Assembly: GCF_900114215.1 (NCBI RefSeq)
Contig: NZ_FOSG01000005.1
Coordinates: 332,222-396,221 of the forward strand
Reading direction: 5' to 3'
Length of the DNA: 64,000 nucleotides
Source of the DNA: Streptomyces mangrovi
Lineage (GTDB): Bacteria > Actinomycetota > Actinomycetes > Streptomycetales > Streptomycetaceae
In this document: positions 16,194 through 26,000 of the stretch, piece by piece
How the letters are laid out: each line of letters begins with the position of its first letter
Position numbering within the stretch: the first letter of the stretch is position 1
Translations under genes and position numbers: made by a program
The notes under the pieces: generated by a model
What the model saw: only the letters and a program-made list of their open reading frames with translations
Told to the model about the DNA's origin: nothing
Database searches by the model: none

Positions 16194-16841
16194 ATGTCAG
16201 TCCAACCGCACGGTGGAACCGAACAGGTCACAGCGGCCTGGCAGGCCCTGACCGGCTGGCTTGCCGAGCACGCCCCCGTCTCCCACGCCTCCCTCCTGCC
16301 GCCGGCCGGGGAGGAGGACATCGCCGCCGCCGACTCCCTGCTGACGCGGTACGCCGGGTACGGGCTGCCCGCGGAGTTGGTCGCGCTGTGGCGGCTGTGC
16401 GGCGGCGTGGAGCACCAGTACATCGAGGAGAACGAGGAGCACGGGGAGGTCGGCTCCGGTGCGTTTCTGCCGGACGGGGTGCTGCTGCCTCCGCGGGAGG
16501 CGGTGCGCCCGCGACTTCCGGAGCCCGGTCGGCCGGACTACTGGAACGGAGCCCGGGTGGTTCCGTGGCTCACCCCGGACGAGGCCGGCCCCGAGTTCGG
16601 CCAGTACGCCGGCTCCGGCGGTGTCGGTCACTGGTCGACGATGGCCGGACCGGAGGTGTCCGAGCCGCGCCACCCGTCGGTCGCCGCCTACCTCGAAGCC
16701 GTCCACCGCACCCTGACCGTGGGACCGGCCGACCTGATGGGGCCTGATGTGCCGGGCATCGTATACGGCTGCCTGGTGTGGGAGAACCCGGACCACCCGG
16801 GTATGGACGAGGCCTTCGAGCACTGGACACCGCTCCACTGA
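16194..16841 (+). CDS. SMI1/KNR4 (SUKH) family protein, probable immunity protein
   Basis: This 215-aa protein has the SUKH layout: an N-terminal helix (AWQALTGWLAEHAP), LPPAGEEDIAAADSLL, LPAELVALWRLCGG, and later VVPWLTPDEAG, GHWSTMAGPE and HPSVAAYLEAVHRTL. SUKH proteins are a major class of immunity proteins against nuclease-type polymorphic toxins. Its 3' end faces the 3' end of a secreted protein with a NucA/NucB-type C-terminus only 55 nt away. The pairing is inferred from adjacency and known family associations; convergent orientation is less usual than the common toxin-immunity operon. AAGGTGG precedes ATG 16194. Confidence 0.82.
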   Translation: MSVQPHGGTEQVTAAWQALTGWLAEHAPVSHASLLPPAGEEDIAAADSLLTRYAGYGLPAELVALWRLCGGVEHQYIEENEEHGEVGSGAFLPDGVLLPPREAVRPRLPEPGRPDYWNGARVVPWLTPDEAGPEFGQYAGSGGVGHWSTMAGPEVSEPRHPSVAAYLEAVHRTLTVGPADLMGPDVPGIVYGCLVWENPDHPGMDEAFEHWTPLH

Positions 16842-16842
16842 G

Positions 16843-16885
16843 CGGCCGGGCCCGCACCTCCGGGACAAGGGGTGGGGCCCGGCCG
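16843..16885. terminator. Bidirectional hairpin between SUKH gene and toxin gene
   Basis: An 11-bp perfect inverted repeat (16843-16853 and 16875-16885) with a 21-nt loop lies between two convergent stops (16841 and 16897). Confidence 0.7.
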
Positions 16886-16896
16886 GTTCTTCCGGG

Positions 16897-19800
16897 TCAG
16901 GGCTTGGTCATCTCGCAGACGAGTTCGGCCGTCGCCGGGTCGCAGTTCTCGAACCAGGCGCGGCCCGGATCGACTGTGTAGGCGTCTCCGTCGAGCATTC
17001 GGAACCTGCCGGTGAAGGTGTTGCTGAACGGTTGCATCGAGCCGGTGTTGACATACCCGGACATCGACGACCTGCCGCATGTCTCGTCCCACGTCGGCGG
17101 GTCGTAGCGGGTGTCGTCCAGCAGGTGTTCGCTGCCGTCGTCGGTTCTGGCCGCGACGGTCTGGATGCACTCGCCTCCGCCGTTCACCCCTGCGGGCATC
17201 CGGCCGCCGTTCGCACTCGGCACACCGGGAGACTCGTAGGTCGCCGAGAACGGGAACTCGTCGCAGCTGATCGAGTCCACGGGCGGGGTCGGGCCACCTG
17301 GGCCGAGTTCCGGATGGGGCGCGGTCCAGGAGTGCTTGACGAACCTCTTCTTCGGCACCCAGCCGTCGGCGCGCTTACCCGTGTACTTGGGGCACATCAC
17401 CCTTTCCCGGTTGTCGTCCCGGTCCCATCCGGACGAGGTGCGCGCCTTCGTCGACAGGTAGTGCAGCGGCCTGTCGACGCTCGCTCCAAGGCCCTTCGAC
17501 GGCTTCGACTTGTTCTGGATCATCCACACATGAGCCGCCGCGGCCGGGAACCGCGCCGTGTGGATCTTGTACTCCGGGTAGTACTTCGGCATCACACAGC
17601 CCGGCAGGCCGTTCGCGGCCACCTTGTCGCAGCGCACGTCCACCTGGGTCGGGATACGCCAGGGCCGGTCGGCACCGTCCACCCATTCACGTTTGCGCCC
17701 GTCCGGGGCCGGCGGCGGCTCGACGTCGGTCTGGGTGGCCCCCGCGAAGTAGACCGGCAAGTTCATCGACAGGTCGACGTCCCGGCCACCGGAAGCGTTC
17801 CTGACCTCGCCGTCCCACTTGTGGTCCGCGGTGCCGGTCGCCATGTGCGTGTCGTTCGGTTCGCCTCCGTTCATGCCTCCCTTCCAGGCGAGGGTGCCGT
17901 AGAAGTCGTAGTTCTTCAGTTCGACGCCGTCGTCGCACTCCTTGGTGTCGGGGTCGAAGTCGAGGCACATCATCGAGTCGAGGCGCGCCTCGGGGTCACC
18001 GGCGCCGAACAGCACCGAGCGGTCCTGGGCCGGGAAGGTGTTCCTAACCGGATTCAGCTGGATCCAGGTCTTGAGGTCCCCGCTCTTCGGGTGGGTCTTG
18101 ACCTGGTAGGCGACCTCGAAGCTGGCGCTGTAGCTGATCGTCTCGACACCGGTGATCGGCTTGCTCTCCCAGATGAACGTCAGGTCCAGGAACACGCAGG
18201 CCTCGTTGCGCGTCATCAGGGATTTCTGCGCATCGCCGTACAGGTCGGGCTGGCACCAGGGTGCGGTGACGATCGGGTCCGGGTATTCGGGGGCCAGGGT
18301 CCTCAGCGCCCTCGCCGCCTTGCGCGTGCCCGCCAGTGACTGCTCCGCCTTCGGAGTGATGATCACCTTCGAGCCGTCGCCTCTGTCGATGGTGCGGGGT
18401 GCGACTCCCCCCTTCCAGCCCGGGGCGGGCTGCGGCGGGTCGGTCTGCTCCGGATAGGCGGCGCCCAGATCGGGCTGCGGCAGCTTGATGTCGATCTTCT
18501 GCTCGCGGTTGTAGTCACGGTTCCCCGCAACAAAGCCGTAGTCCTTGATCGGACCGGCGTTCCCTGCCCTGTCCACGGTGCGGGTCTGCACCAGGTGGTT
18601 GCCGTCCGCGGCCGGTGTCACCGTGTACGACGCGTCCACCGCCATGGTCTTCAGAGCGCCGGTGGTGGTTCTGACGGCGGACCAGCCGTGGTCGGGGGCA
18701 TCGTCCTCGTACGGGTCGAGGCGGTACCGCACCTCGTAGGCGTCGTCGGCACCGGTGGTGACGTCGAAGACACCCGGGGTTCCGGCGGAGCCGCCGCCCC
18801 AGTTCTCCGGATACGTCGCGGAGGTCACGCTCGCCGGTGCGTCGGGTGCGGTGGTGTCGACGACGAAGTGGGTCCAGGAGGACCAGGAGAGGTTGTAGTG
18901 GGTGCCGTCGTAGGCGTTGGTGCGGAACTTGTAGGTCTTTCCGTCCTGGAGCTGTCCGGCCGGGACGGTGACGGAGACGGGCTCGCCCTGCTCGCCGTAG
19001 CCGGAGACGAGCAGGCCCTCCCCGGCCGGGGTGGTGATGGGAGTGTCGGTGGCGGCGTCGTAGACCTGGAAGGTGCCGGTGACGGTGTCGCCGTCGGGGT
19101 CGGTGAAGGTGTCGCGCAGGGTCGGGGTCGTGGTGTTGACCGCCCACACCCCGGCGTAGGACTTGAACGGCCCGCCGGCCTGGCGGTCGGTGCCGTCGGA
19201 GGGCCGGTAGTTGTAGGTGACGGTGAGCCTGGGCTGGTTGGCCGCGTTGTCGGCGGAGTTGACCCGCTTCCAGGCCCGGACGTCGTCGGTGGCGGCGCGC
19301 AGGCCCATGTGGCCGCGGGTGGCCTTGGCCGAGGCCCAGCTCTGCACGAGGGTGTCGACGTCGGCGTTGATCCACCCGTCGGGCTGGGATCCGGTGCAGC
19401 CGGGGTTGCCGCGGGTCTGGGTGGAGGAGTGGTACTGCTGGTTCCAGGCGGGCTGGCTGGTCCAGCGCGAGGAGGTGGAGGGGGCGCCGGTGTCCCAGAC
19501 CGTCCAGGACTGCGTGGAGCAGTCGGTGTTGCCTGAGTGGAAGTTCCACAGCGCCAGGTTGGTGTCGATGATCAGCGCGTCCTGGATCGGTGTGGTGTTC
19601 CAGGTGATGAACGAGCGGGCGGTGCGGTAGGTGCCGTCGGGGTTGGTGGTGCCCGGGTTGCCGAGGTCGAGCTCGGTGTCGGTGGACCAGTCGACGCTCT
19701 CGCCGCGCTGGACGTAGGTGTCGAAGGTGTTGGACAGGGCTGAGGTGGAGGGGTCCACGGTCACCGGGTACTTCGTGGCCGGGTCGGCGAGGAAGCCGGC

Positions 19801-20751
19801 GTCGGGGGTGACGACCAGGTCGATCCGGCCCTTGCCTCGCTCCACGACCTCCATGTCGACGCGGGCCCGGCGGGTGTGCTCCCCGGAGCGCTCGTCCACC
19901 GACGCGTCCCACATCACCGGGGCGGGCATGGTCGCCCGGGCCTCGCCGGTCCCGGTGTCGGTGAAGGTGACCGAGCCGTCCTTGTTCGCCCTGGCCTTCA
20001 GCCCCTCGGCCTTGACCGGGAGGGTGTAGGAGTAGTCGCCGGCGGTCGGCTTCCTCTCGATCTCGACGAACTGCTCGAAGCCGGTCCGGGTGGCCTCGAC
20101 GATCACATCGGCGCCGGGCACCGCGTTCTTGTAGCGGGCCGTGGTGCCGTCCAGTTCGGGCTCGGGCAGTCCGCCCTTCCACTGCAGCGTCACCGCCTGG
20201 TCACCGCTGCCGAGGGTGACCAGATCACGGGCGGGGGCGTTCCGGGCGGCGCTCAGGGACTTCGCCACCGTGCCGCCCCGGCCGGCCAGACGCAACCCGT
20301 TGGGGTGCCGCTTGGCCCGCACGTCCCCGTCGGCGGCGGTGAGGGTGACATCGACCTTGTGCCACCTGCCGTCCTGCCAGACCCGCTCGGGGCCGGAGGT
20401 CAGCTCGGTGGTCAGCGTCCCGTCCGGGTTGGCCGTGGTGCGGGTGGTGGCCGTGGTCTCGGCGTGGGCCACGACCTTCTTGCCGGTCTTCTTCGCCTCG
20501 GTGATCGCCCACGCCTTGGAGCCCTTGGCATGCCGGGCAGCCCAGGCCATGTCGGAGGCGAGGATGTCGGCCTCGGACGGAGCGGTGACCGCTTTCGGCG
20601 GGGCGCCCGGCTCGGGGGCCGGCGCGGCGGCCGCCGAACCGCCCGCCAGGAGCACGGTCTCGGCGACCAGGAGCAGAGCGGCCCCGGCGGCCGTCCGGGG
20701 CACGGAACGGGATCGGGGTCCTCTGCGGGATGCGGTTCCACGTAAGAACAC
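16897..20751 (-). CDS. Secreted DNRLRE protein with NucA/NucB-type C-terminus, candidate polymorphic toxin
   Basis: From GTG 20751 this is a 1284-aa protein. A signal peptide (VFLRGTASRRGPRSRSVP, hydrophobic core, AAAAPAPEP) is followed by a beta-rich trunk with a DNRLRE-type domain (DTYVQRGESVDWSTDTELDLG, FITWNTTPIQDALIIDTNLALW) and a fibronectin-like segment (VDTTAPDAPASVTSATY). The end carries RVMCPKYTGK and SCDEFPFSATYES, the core of NucA/NucB secreted DNases, plus several Cys likely forming disulfides. Codon 3 (20743-20745) is TTA, so translation may depend on the bldA tRNA. GAGAGGAC lies about 10 nt before the start; a longer frame begins at 20925. It reads convergently with a SUKH gene, fitting a nuclease toxin with immunity. 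Confidence 0.78.
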   Translation of the reverse strand: MFLRGTASRRGPRSRSVPRTAAGAALLLVAETVLLAGGSAAAAPAPEPGAPPKAVTAPSEADILASDMAWAARHAKGSKAWAITEAKKTGKKVVAHAETTATTRTTANPDGTLTTELTSGPERVWQDGRWHKVDVTLTAADGDVRAKRHPNGLRLAGRGGTVAKSLSAARNAPARDLVTLGSGDQAVTLQWKGGLPEPELDGTTARYKNAVPGADVIVEATRTGFEQFVEIERKPTAGDYSYTLPVKAEGLKARANKDGSVTFTDTGTGEARATMPAPVMWDASVDERSGEHTRRARVDMEVVERGKGRIDLVVTPDAGFLADPATKYPVTVDPSTSALSNTFDTYVQRGESVDWSTDTELDLGNPGTTNPDGTYRTARSFITWNTTPIQDALIIDTNLALWNFHSGNTDCSTQSWTVWDTGAPSTSSRWTSQPAWNQQYHSSTQTRGNPGCTGSQPDGWINADVDTLVQSWASAKATRGHMGLRAATDDVRAWKRVNSADNAANQPRLTVTYNYRPSDGTDRQAGGPFKSYAGVWAVNTTTPTLRDTFTDPDGDTVTGTFQVYDAATDTPITTPAGEGLLVSGYGEQGEPVSVTVPAGQLQDGKTYKFRTNAYDGTHYNLSWSSWTHFVVDTTAPDAPASVTSATYPENWGGGSAGTPGVFDVTTGADDAYEVRYRLDPYEDDAPDHGWSAVRTTTGALKTMAVDASYTVTPAADGNHLVQTRTVDRAGNAGPIKDYGFVAGNRDYNREQKIDIKLPQPDLGAAYPEQTDPPQPAPGWKGGVAPRTIDRGDGSKVIITPKAEQSLAGTRKAARALRTLAPEYPDPIVTAPWCQPDLYGDAQKSLMTRNEACVFLDLTFIWESKPITGVETISYSASFEVAYQVKTHPKSGDLKTWIQLNPVRNTFPAQDRSVLFGAGDPEARLDSMMCLDFDPDTKECDDGVELKNYDFYGTLAWKGGMNGGEPNDTHMATGTADHKWDGEVRNASGGRDVDLSMNLPVYFAGATQTDVEPPPAPDGRKREWVDGADRPWRIPTQVDVRCDKVAANGLPGCVMPKYYPEYKIHTARFPAAAAHVWMIQNKSKPSKGLGASVDRPLHYLSTKARTSSGWDRDDNRERVMCPKYTGKRADGWVPKKRFVKHSWTAPHPELGPGGPTPPVDSISCDEFPFSATYESPGVPSANGGRMPAGVNGGGECIQTVAARTDDGSEHLLDDTRYDPPTWDETCGRSSMSGYVNTGSMQPFSNTFTGRFRMLDGDAYTVDPGRAWFENCDPATAELVCEMTKP

Positions 20752-21064
20752 GAACCAGCACGTCCTCTCGACGCGATCGGTCACGAAACGTGTGCGAACA
20801 GGCACACAGTCGGAGGACTGTAGGAGGTTGATCCACCGGGATGAAGGCCACTTCGGGCCAGTGCGGCCGGGCGGCCGACCGGTTCGGACCACAGACGTTG
20901 AGGCACGGGCGTCGAGGTTCCTCAAACGTCGGAAGGATCACACCCGCTCCCGTCGAGGCCGGTAGGCGGTCTCCTTCCCGTCGGAGGCGTACGACGCCAG
21001 CGGGAGTGCCGGCAGCCCCGTCGACATGTGCGTCTGCGAACCGCTCCCCCGCCGTCGGGCTACG
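20752..21064. other. Non-coding gap upstream of the toxin gene
   Basis: These 313 nt presumably hold the leftward promoter and leader of the toxin gene. An alternative N-terminal extension of 58 codons reaches 20925. No hairpin or operator was recognised, and the part near 21000 has no gene-like frame. Confidence 0.4.
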
Positions 21065-21801
21065 TCACGCAGAGGCCTGCGAGGACAGGAAGGCGCCGTC
21101 CAGGTAGGCCAGTTCGCCGTCGCCGGGGACCGCTTCGACGATCCGCCCGTTCAGGTGCGGCACCTGGATGCGGGCCTCCACCGGGCACAGCAGCCACAGG
21201 CCGTGCGGGTCCTGCGCCGGGCGGCGGGCCGCGCTTTGGAGGCGGACCAGCAGGATGCGCCCGCCCTCGTCCCAGTAGCGGGCCACCAGACCCGCGTCGT
21301 GGAGGAAGAGGGCCGTGCGCGACGCGGCGCAGCGGGCTGTGAGGTGCTCCTCCACCCGCTGCCAGACGGCGCGGACGAATGTGGCCAGGCCCGGCTTGAC
21401 GCGGCCCGGGGACGATGCGGCGTCCGCGCGCAGGACCGTCTGCCAGTCCTGCCCGTGCTCGGCCGCGCCCGGCAGCCGGTGGACCTTGACCGTCAGGGCC
21501 AGGAACCCGCCGCGCCGGGCGCTCCGCGTCAGGCGGTCGCGGACGGTTCCGTGCGGGTCTCCGGTCTGTCCGCGTGCGGCGGGGGCGGGCGGCGGAGGCT
21601 CGTGTGCGTCCCCGTGGAGGTCCGGGAGAGCCGCGGGGCGGGCGCCTCGGGGAAGAACCGGCAGGACTCCTCGTCGTGCCACAGATCGAACCGGGCAGCC
21701 TTCAGGGCGTCCTCCAGCTCGACGTGGGTCGGCCCCGACGTGCCGGAAAACGCCCGGAGGTCGGGGAACCGGGCTCCCAGGGACCGCCCACCGGCCGCGG
21801 G
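21065..21801 (-). pseudogene. pglW: Probable C-terminal relic of BREX-2 kinase pglW
   Basis: Two leftward frames together give one degraded protein end. The first (about 21800-21590) reads LGARFPDLRAFSG, THVELEDALKAARFDL and CRFFPEAPAPRLSRTST. After a frameshift near 21545-21590 the second reads RLTRSARRGGFLALTVKVHR, HGQDWQTVLRADAA, LATFVRAVWQRVEEHL, LFLHDAGLVARYWDEGG and HGLWLLCPVE, ending at 21065. These blocks resemble the C-terminal part of PglW, the Ser/Thr kinase of phage-growth-limitation/BREX-2 systems. The kinase domain is absent. Sequence between LPGAAE and HGQDW seems shortened. It abuts the jetD stop at 21804. If not pglW, it is still a frameshifted fragment of a large protein. 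Confidence 0.5.
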
Positions 21802-21803
21802 CC

Positions 21804-23066
21804 TCACGGAGTCGGTGCGAGGTCCGCGAGGTCGGAGAGCAGGTTGTCGAGGACCGTCTCCTCCTCGACGCGCACGCCGAGCCCGGCGAGGGCGCCGGAC
21901 AGGTCCGGGTCCCAGGGGGACTCGGCGGGAGTGCCCGTCAGGGCGGGGAGTCCGGGTGCGGTGGTGGCGGCGGCGCGGTAGTCGGCGGCGGTGTAGCGCC
22001 AGGGCCGCCATGGAACGGCGCGGGCCAGCGCGGCGGCGATGCGCAGCCCGCCCCAGTCGAAGTCGCCGTGGTACAGGAGTTGGGCGCCCCGGGCGTGCAG
22101 GCGGCGCAGCAGGGTGAGGGCGGCGGCCGAGGGCTGGCCCTGGAGGCAGACCATGAGCGGGCAGCCGGGGCCGTGGGCGTCGGCCGCCGCCGCGATCACG
22201 GCCGGGTTCTCGCAGACGTGGACGCGCCCGGCGGCCGCGTGCGGTACGAAGGAGGTGTCGCGGGCCAGTTGGCGCAGGGTGAGGACGGCGGGCTCGCCCG
22301 CATCGGCCGACCAGTCCAGCGCCGGAGTGCCGCGCAGATTGAGGGTGAGGACGGTGGAGGACAGCTCGTCCTTCAGCAGTCCCGCCGAGGCCCATGCCTC
22401 GCGCCGCCACCGGGCGCCGGAGCCGTCGGCGAAGCCGGTCAGCGCGCGTGTTCCGGACAGTACGAGGGTGGCGAGCGGTCTGCCGTCGTCCAGGGCGTGG
22501 GCGCTGCCGAGGGTCCTGGCGGCGAAGGCCGCCAGGGAGACCGGGGGGTCGGCGGGCAGCGCCCGCAGGGCCGCCGCCGCGTCTGCCAGGAGTTCGCGGG
22601 CCGCCTTCGGGGTCCGGGCCAGACGGCGGGCCAGGCCCTCCGCGCGCACCCGGGCGGCCCAGTCGGCCAGTTCGGGGCGGGCGGCGCCGAGTTCGCCGAG
22701 CGGTGCGTGGGCCTCCTCCCAGGCCGCCGCCTCGGCCCGGCGTGTCTCGTCGAGCCGGGCCACGGGGCCGGTCAGGGCGGTCACGGCGGCGGCCAGCCCG
22801 TCCGGGCTGGCGCCGGAGCGGCGCAGGATCTCGTCCACCGTCTCCAGGCGCACCGTCAGGGACCGGCCGCCGCGCGGGGCGCGGCCCAGCAGGCGCTCCA
22901 CCGCCGCCCGCTGGTTCTGGTCGGGACCGGTCAGGGTGACCGCGCCGGTCAGGGGGCGGCCGCGGGCCATCCGGTGCCGGGCGCGGTCCAGGAGCCAGGC
23001 CAGTTCGGGTGCGCCGAGCAGGCGGGTGAGGCGGGCGGTGTCGACCCGCTCGGGGCGTGGGGTCAT
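21804..23066 (-). CDS. jetD: Wadjet nuclease subunit JetD (DUF3323/DUF2399, TIGR02679-like)
   Basis: This 420-aa protein has an N-terminal DUF3323-like arm and a C-terminal DUF2399/Toprim-like domain. E286 (VCENPAVIAAAA) and D335/D337 (LYHGDFDWGGLRIAAAL) match the Glu and DxD metal ligands of Toprim nucleases. JetD cuts circular DNA that the JetABC complex has recognised by loop extrusion, giving protection against plasmids. ATG 23066 overlaps the jetC stop as ATGA, so it is the last intact gene of the jet series. Catalytic residues appear intact. Confidence 0.85.
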   Translation of the reverse strand: MTPRPERVDTARLTRLLGAPELAWLLDRARHRMARGRPLTGAVTLTGPDQNQRAAVERLLGRAPRGGRSLTVRLETVDEILRRSGASPDGLAAAVTALTGPVARLDETRRAEAAAWEEAHAPLGELGAARPELADWAARVRAEGLARRLARTPKAARELLADAAAALRALPADPPVSLAAFAARTLGSAHALDDGRPLATLVLSGTRALTGFADGSGARWRREAWASAGLLKDELSSTVLTLNLRGTPALDWSADAGEPAVLTLRQLARDTSFVPHAAAGRVHVCENPAVIAAAADAHGPGCPLMVCLQGQPSAAALTLLRRLHARGAQLLYHGDFDWGGLRIAAALARAVPWRPWRYTAADYRAAATTAPGLPALTGTPAESPWDPDLSGALAGLGVRVEEETVLDNLLSDLADLAPTP

Positions 23067-26000
23067 GTCCACAGGGAGTCCTGGGCCGTGGGCTTCCCGG
23101 TGCCGGCCGTACCCGCGGTGACGGGGGCACCGGCCGTACCTGCGGGGCCGGCGTCCGGGGAGGCGTGTTCCGGCCCGCCGTACGCCTGCGGGTCCGCGCC
23201 CCGCGACCTCCGCGTTCCGTCCCACTCCCAGCGGGTCACCAGGACCGCGGAGATCTCGTCGACGCGCGAGAGCTGGGCGATGGCGACGCCCGGCACCTGC
23301 GGATAGCAGGCCCACTCGCGCTCGCTGGTCATCACCACGTCCAGGTCGAAGGCGTGCAGCAGCCCCAGGCACTTGGCGCGCGAGTCGTCGTCCACGCCGG
23401 CGAACGCCTCGTCCAGGGTGACCAGGCGCGGGGCGTGCGGTACGGAGGCGCTGGCGTAGTGCGCGGACGCGGCGGCGAACAGCGGCACCGACGCCGCCAG
23501 CACCCGCTCCCCGCCCGAGGCGGGCCCGGTGGCCGGGACCCATCTGCCGTGCTGGTGGCGTTCGATGCCGAACTCGTGCCAGGTGCGGTAGTCGAGGGCC
23601 GCGGTGAGGTCCTCCAGCCAGCTGCCGGAGCTGTCGTCGGCGTGCCGGCGCGCGATCTGCTCCTGGAGGAACCCGCCGACCGCGGCCCGGTCCTCCGGCG
23701 ACCAGGCGTCGGCGGACTGGCGCAGCCTTTCGCGGGCCTGGGCGAGCCCGGGCGGCGCCTTCCGCGAGGGCCGCCACACCAGGCGCAGCACCATGCCGGT
23801 GGAGGTCGGCCGCTCCTCCAGTTCGGCGTTCATGGCCCGCACCTGCCGCTCGGCGGTGCCGATCAGCTCCTGGAGGGTGCCGGCGACCTCGGTGATGAGG
23901 TGGGTCTCCAGGATCTCCCGTTCGCGCGCGGACAGGATGCGGGTCAGCTCCTCCACCTCGGCGGCGAGCGCCTCGGCGAGTTCCGGCACGGCGCGTTCGC
24001 GCCCCTGGTAGACGATGTCGACGACCATGCCGTCCTCGCCGCTGTGGGCCGAGGCGGTGTGCCCGTGCCTCGACAGCGCGTCCTGGAGTCTGGTCAGCTC
24101 CTCGCTCAGCCGCTTCTGCACCCGCTCCCAGGCGCCGTCGGAGTCGTCGGTACCGGCGAGTTCGGACTCGACTGCGCGGGCCAGTACGACGGCCGGGGTC
24201 GCCGCCCACGGTCCGCCGTCGGCCTCCGGCTGTTCGATGCCGGGCAGGGCCACCGCCAGCAGTCCGGTCGCCGCGAACCGCTGGAGCGCGGCGACGACCC
24301 GGTCCCGGGCCGCCGCGGCCTCGGTGACGTCCTCCTCCAGCTGTTCGATGCGTCCTTCGGCGCGGTGGGCGCGGCCGTCCGCCTGCCGGTGCTCCTGGTC
24401 GGCCCGCTTCTGCTCCTGCCCGCACAGCCGCGCCGCCTCGACGGTCTCGGCCAGCCGGCGCTGCAGGTCGGCGACGGCGGCGCCGACGGTGGAGCGCAGG
24501 GTGGTGTGGTGCTCGTCGGCCGCGGCGGCCTGCCGCGCCGCCTCCTCCGTGCGCAGGGCCAGCTCGGCGGCCCGTTCCCCGGCCCGCTCCGCCTCGGCCC
24601 GTTCCTCGGAGACGGCGCTCTCGGCGTCGGTGTGCTCCCGCAGTGCGGGCCACAGGGCGGCGAGGTGGGCGGTGAGGTCGGCGAGGGCCTGGCGGACGGC
24701 CGCGAGCCCGGTGCGGTCGGCGGGCAGTTGGACGGCGGCGGCCGTCTCGGTGAGTTCGGCCGCGGCCTGCTCCGCCCGACGGGCCGCCGCGGCCAGTTCG
24801 GCGGAGCGCTCCTCGTGGCGGGTGCGGGCCCGGCGGACCGTGTCGCCGGCCGCGGCGGCCAGCGCGTGGGCCCGGCGCAGATCGTCGTCGCCGGGGAAGG
24901 CGGACAGTTCGGCGTCCAGTACGCGGCGGCGCTCCGCCACCGCGCGGGACGCCTCCTCCAGTGCGGCCGACTCCTCACGCACAGTGGACAGTTCGCCCCG
25001 CAGGGCGGTGATACGGGCGCGGCGGGCCTCCTCACGGGCGCCCTCGCCCACGTACTCGGCGGCCGGTTTGCTCCAGCTCCCGGTCAGCGCGCCGGTCCGG
25101 AAGCGGCCGTCCGGCGACACCCAGGTGTCACTCGCACCGCTGCCTCCCGGGTCCGTGCCGGGGTTCCCGCCCAGTCCGATCGCGGCCAGCAACCGCGCCA
25201 CGGTCTCCTCCCCCACTCCGGCGGCCCGGGCGTCGCCGTGGTCCGGGGCCGGGCGCAGTACGTCGGCGAGGGTGGGCCCGGCGGCCGGGGCCCCGGAAAC
25301 CGGCGCGGGCGCCAGCAGGACGTCGTGGCCGTCGGCGAGGACCGCGGCACCGTCCGGGCGCACCCAGGCGTCCAGCAGGCCGGATGCTTCCAGGGCCGCC
25401 TCCAGGCCCGCGCGCTCGGCCTCCGCGACCTGCGGGCGGAAGTCGACGAGCCGCCACAGCGGCGCGCCGGCCGCCCGGTCCCTGGCGCCGGGGGTGCGGG
25501 TGTACGGGGCCCGGGGGCCGCTCTGGCGTCCCGCCTCCAGGGCGGCCAGCTCCGCTTCCGCCTCCGCGGCGCGGCTGCGCGCCGTACGAAGCCGCTGGGC
25601 CAGTTCCGCCGCCCGGTCGGCCAGGTGTGCCGCCCGGGCGCGGTGCGCGGCGGCGGCCGCCTGCCGCGCGGGCTCGGGGCCGTCCAGCCGGGCCGCCCAC
25701 TCCTGTGTCCCGTCCAGCAGGCCGGGCAGACCGGGAAGTTCCAGCTCGGTGCACCCGGCGGCGTACTCGCGCACGCGGCCGACCAGTGCCCGCCCCTCCT
25801 CGGCCACCCTCTCCTCGGCGCGGGCCAGCTCCCCGGTGCCGTGGACGAGGTCCCTGTCCGCCTCGTCGGCGCGCGACAGGGCCGTCCGGCGCCCTTCCTC
25901 CGCGCGCTCGGCGCGTGCCGCCAGCTCCTCCACGTGCTCGACGGCGCGCCGCCCGCGGGCCAGTGCCTCCTCGGCCGCGCGGCGCAGTTCGGACCCGGGC

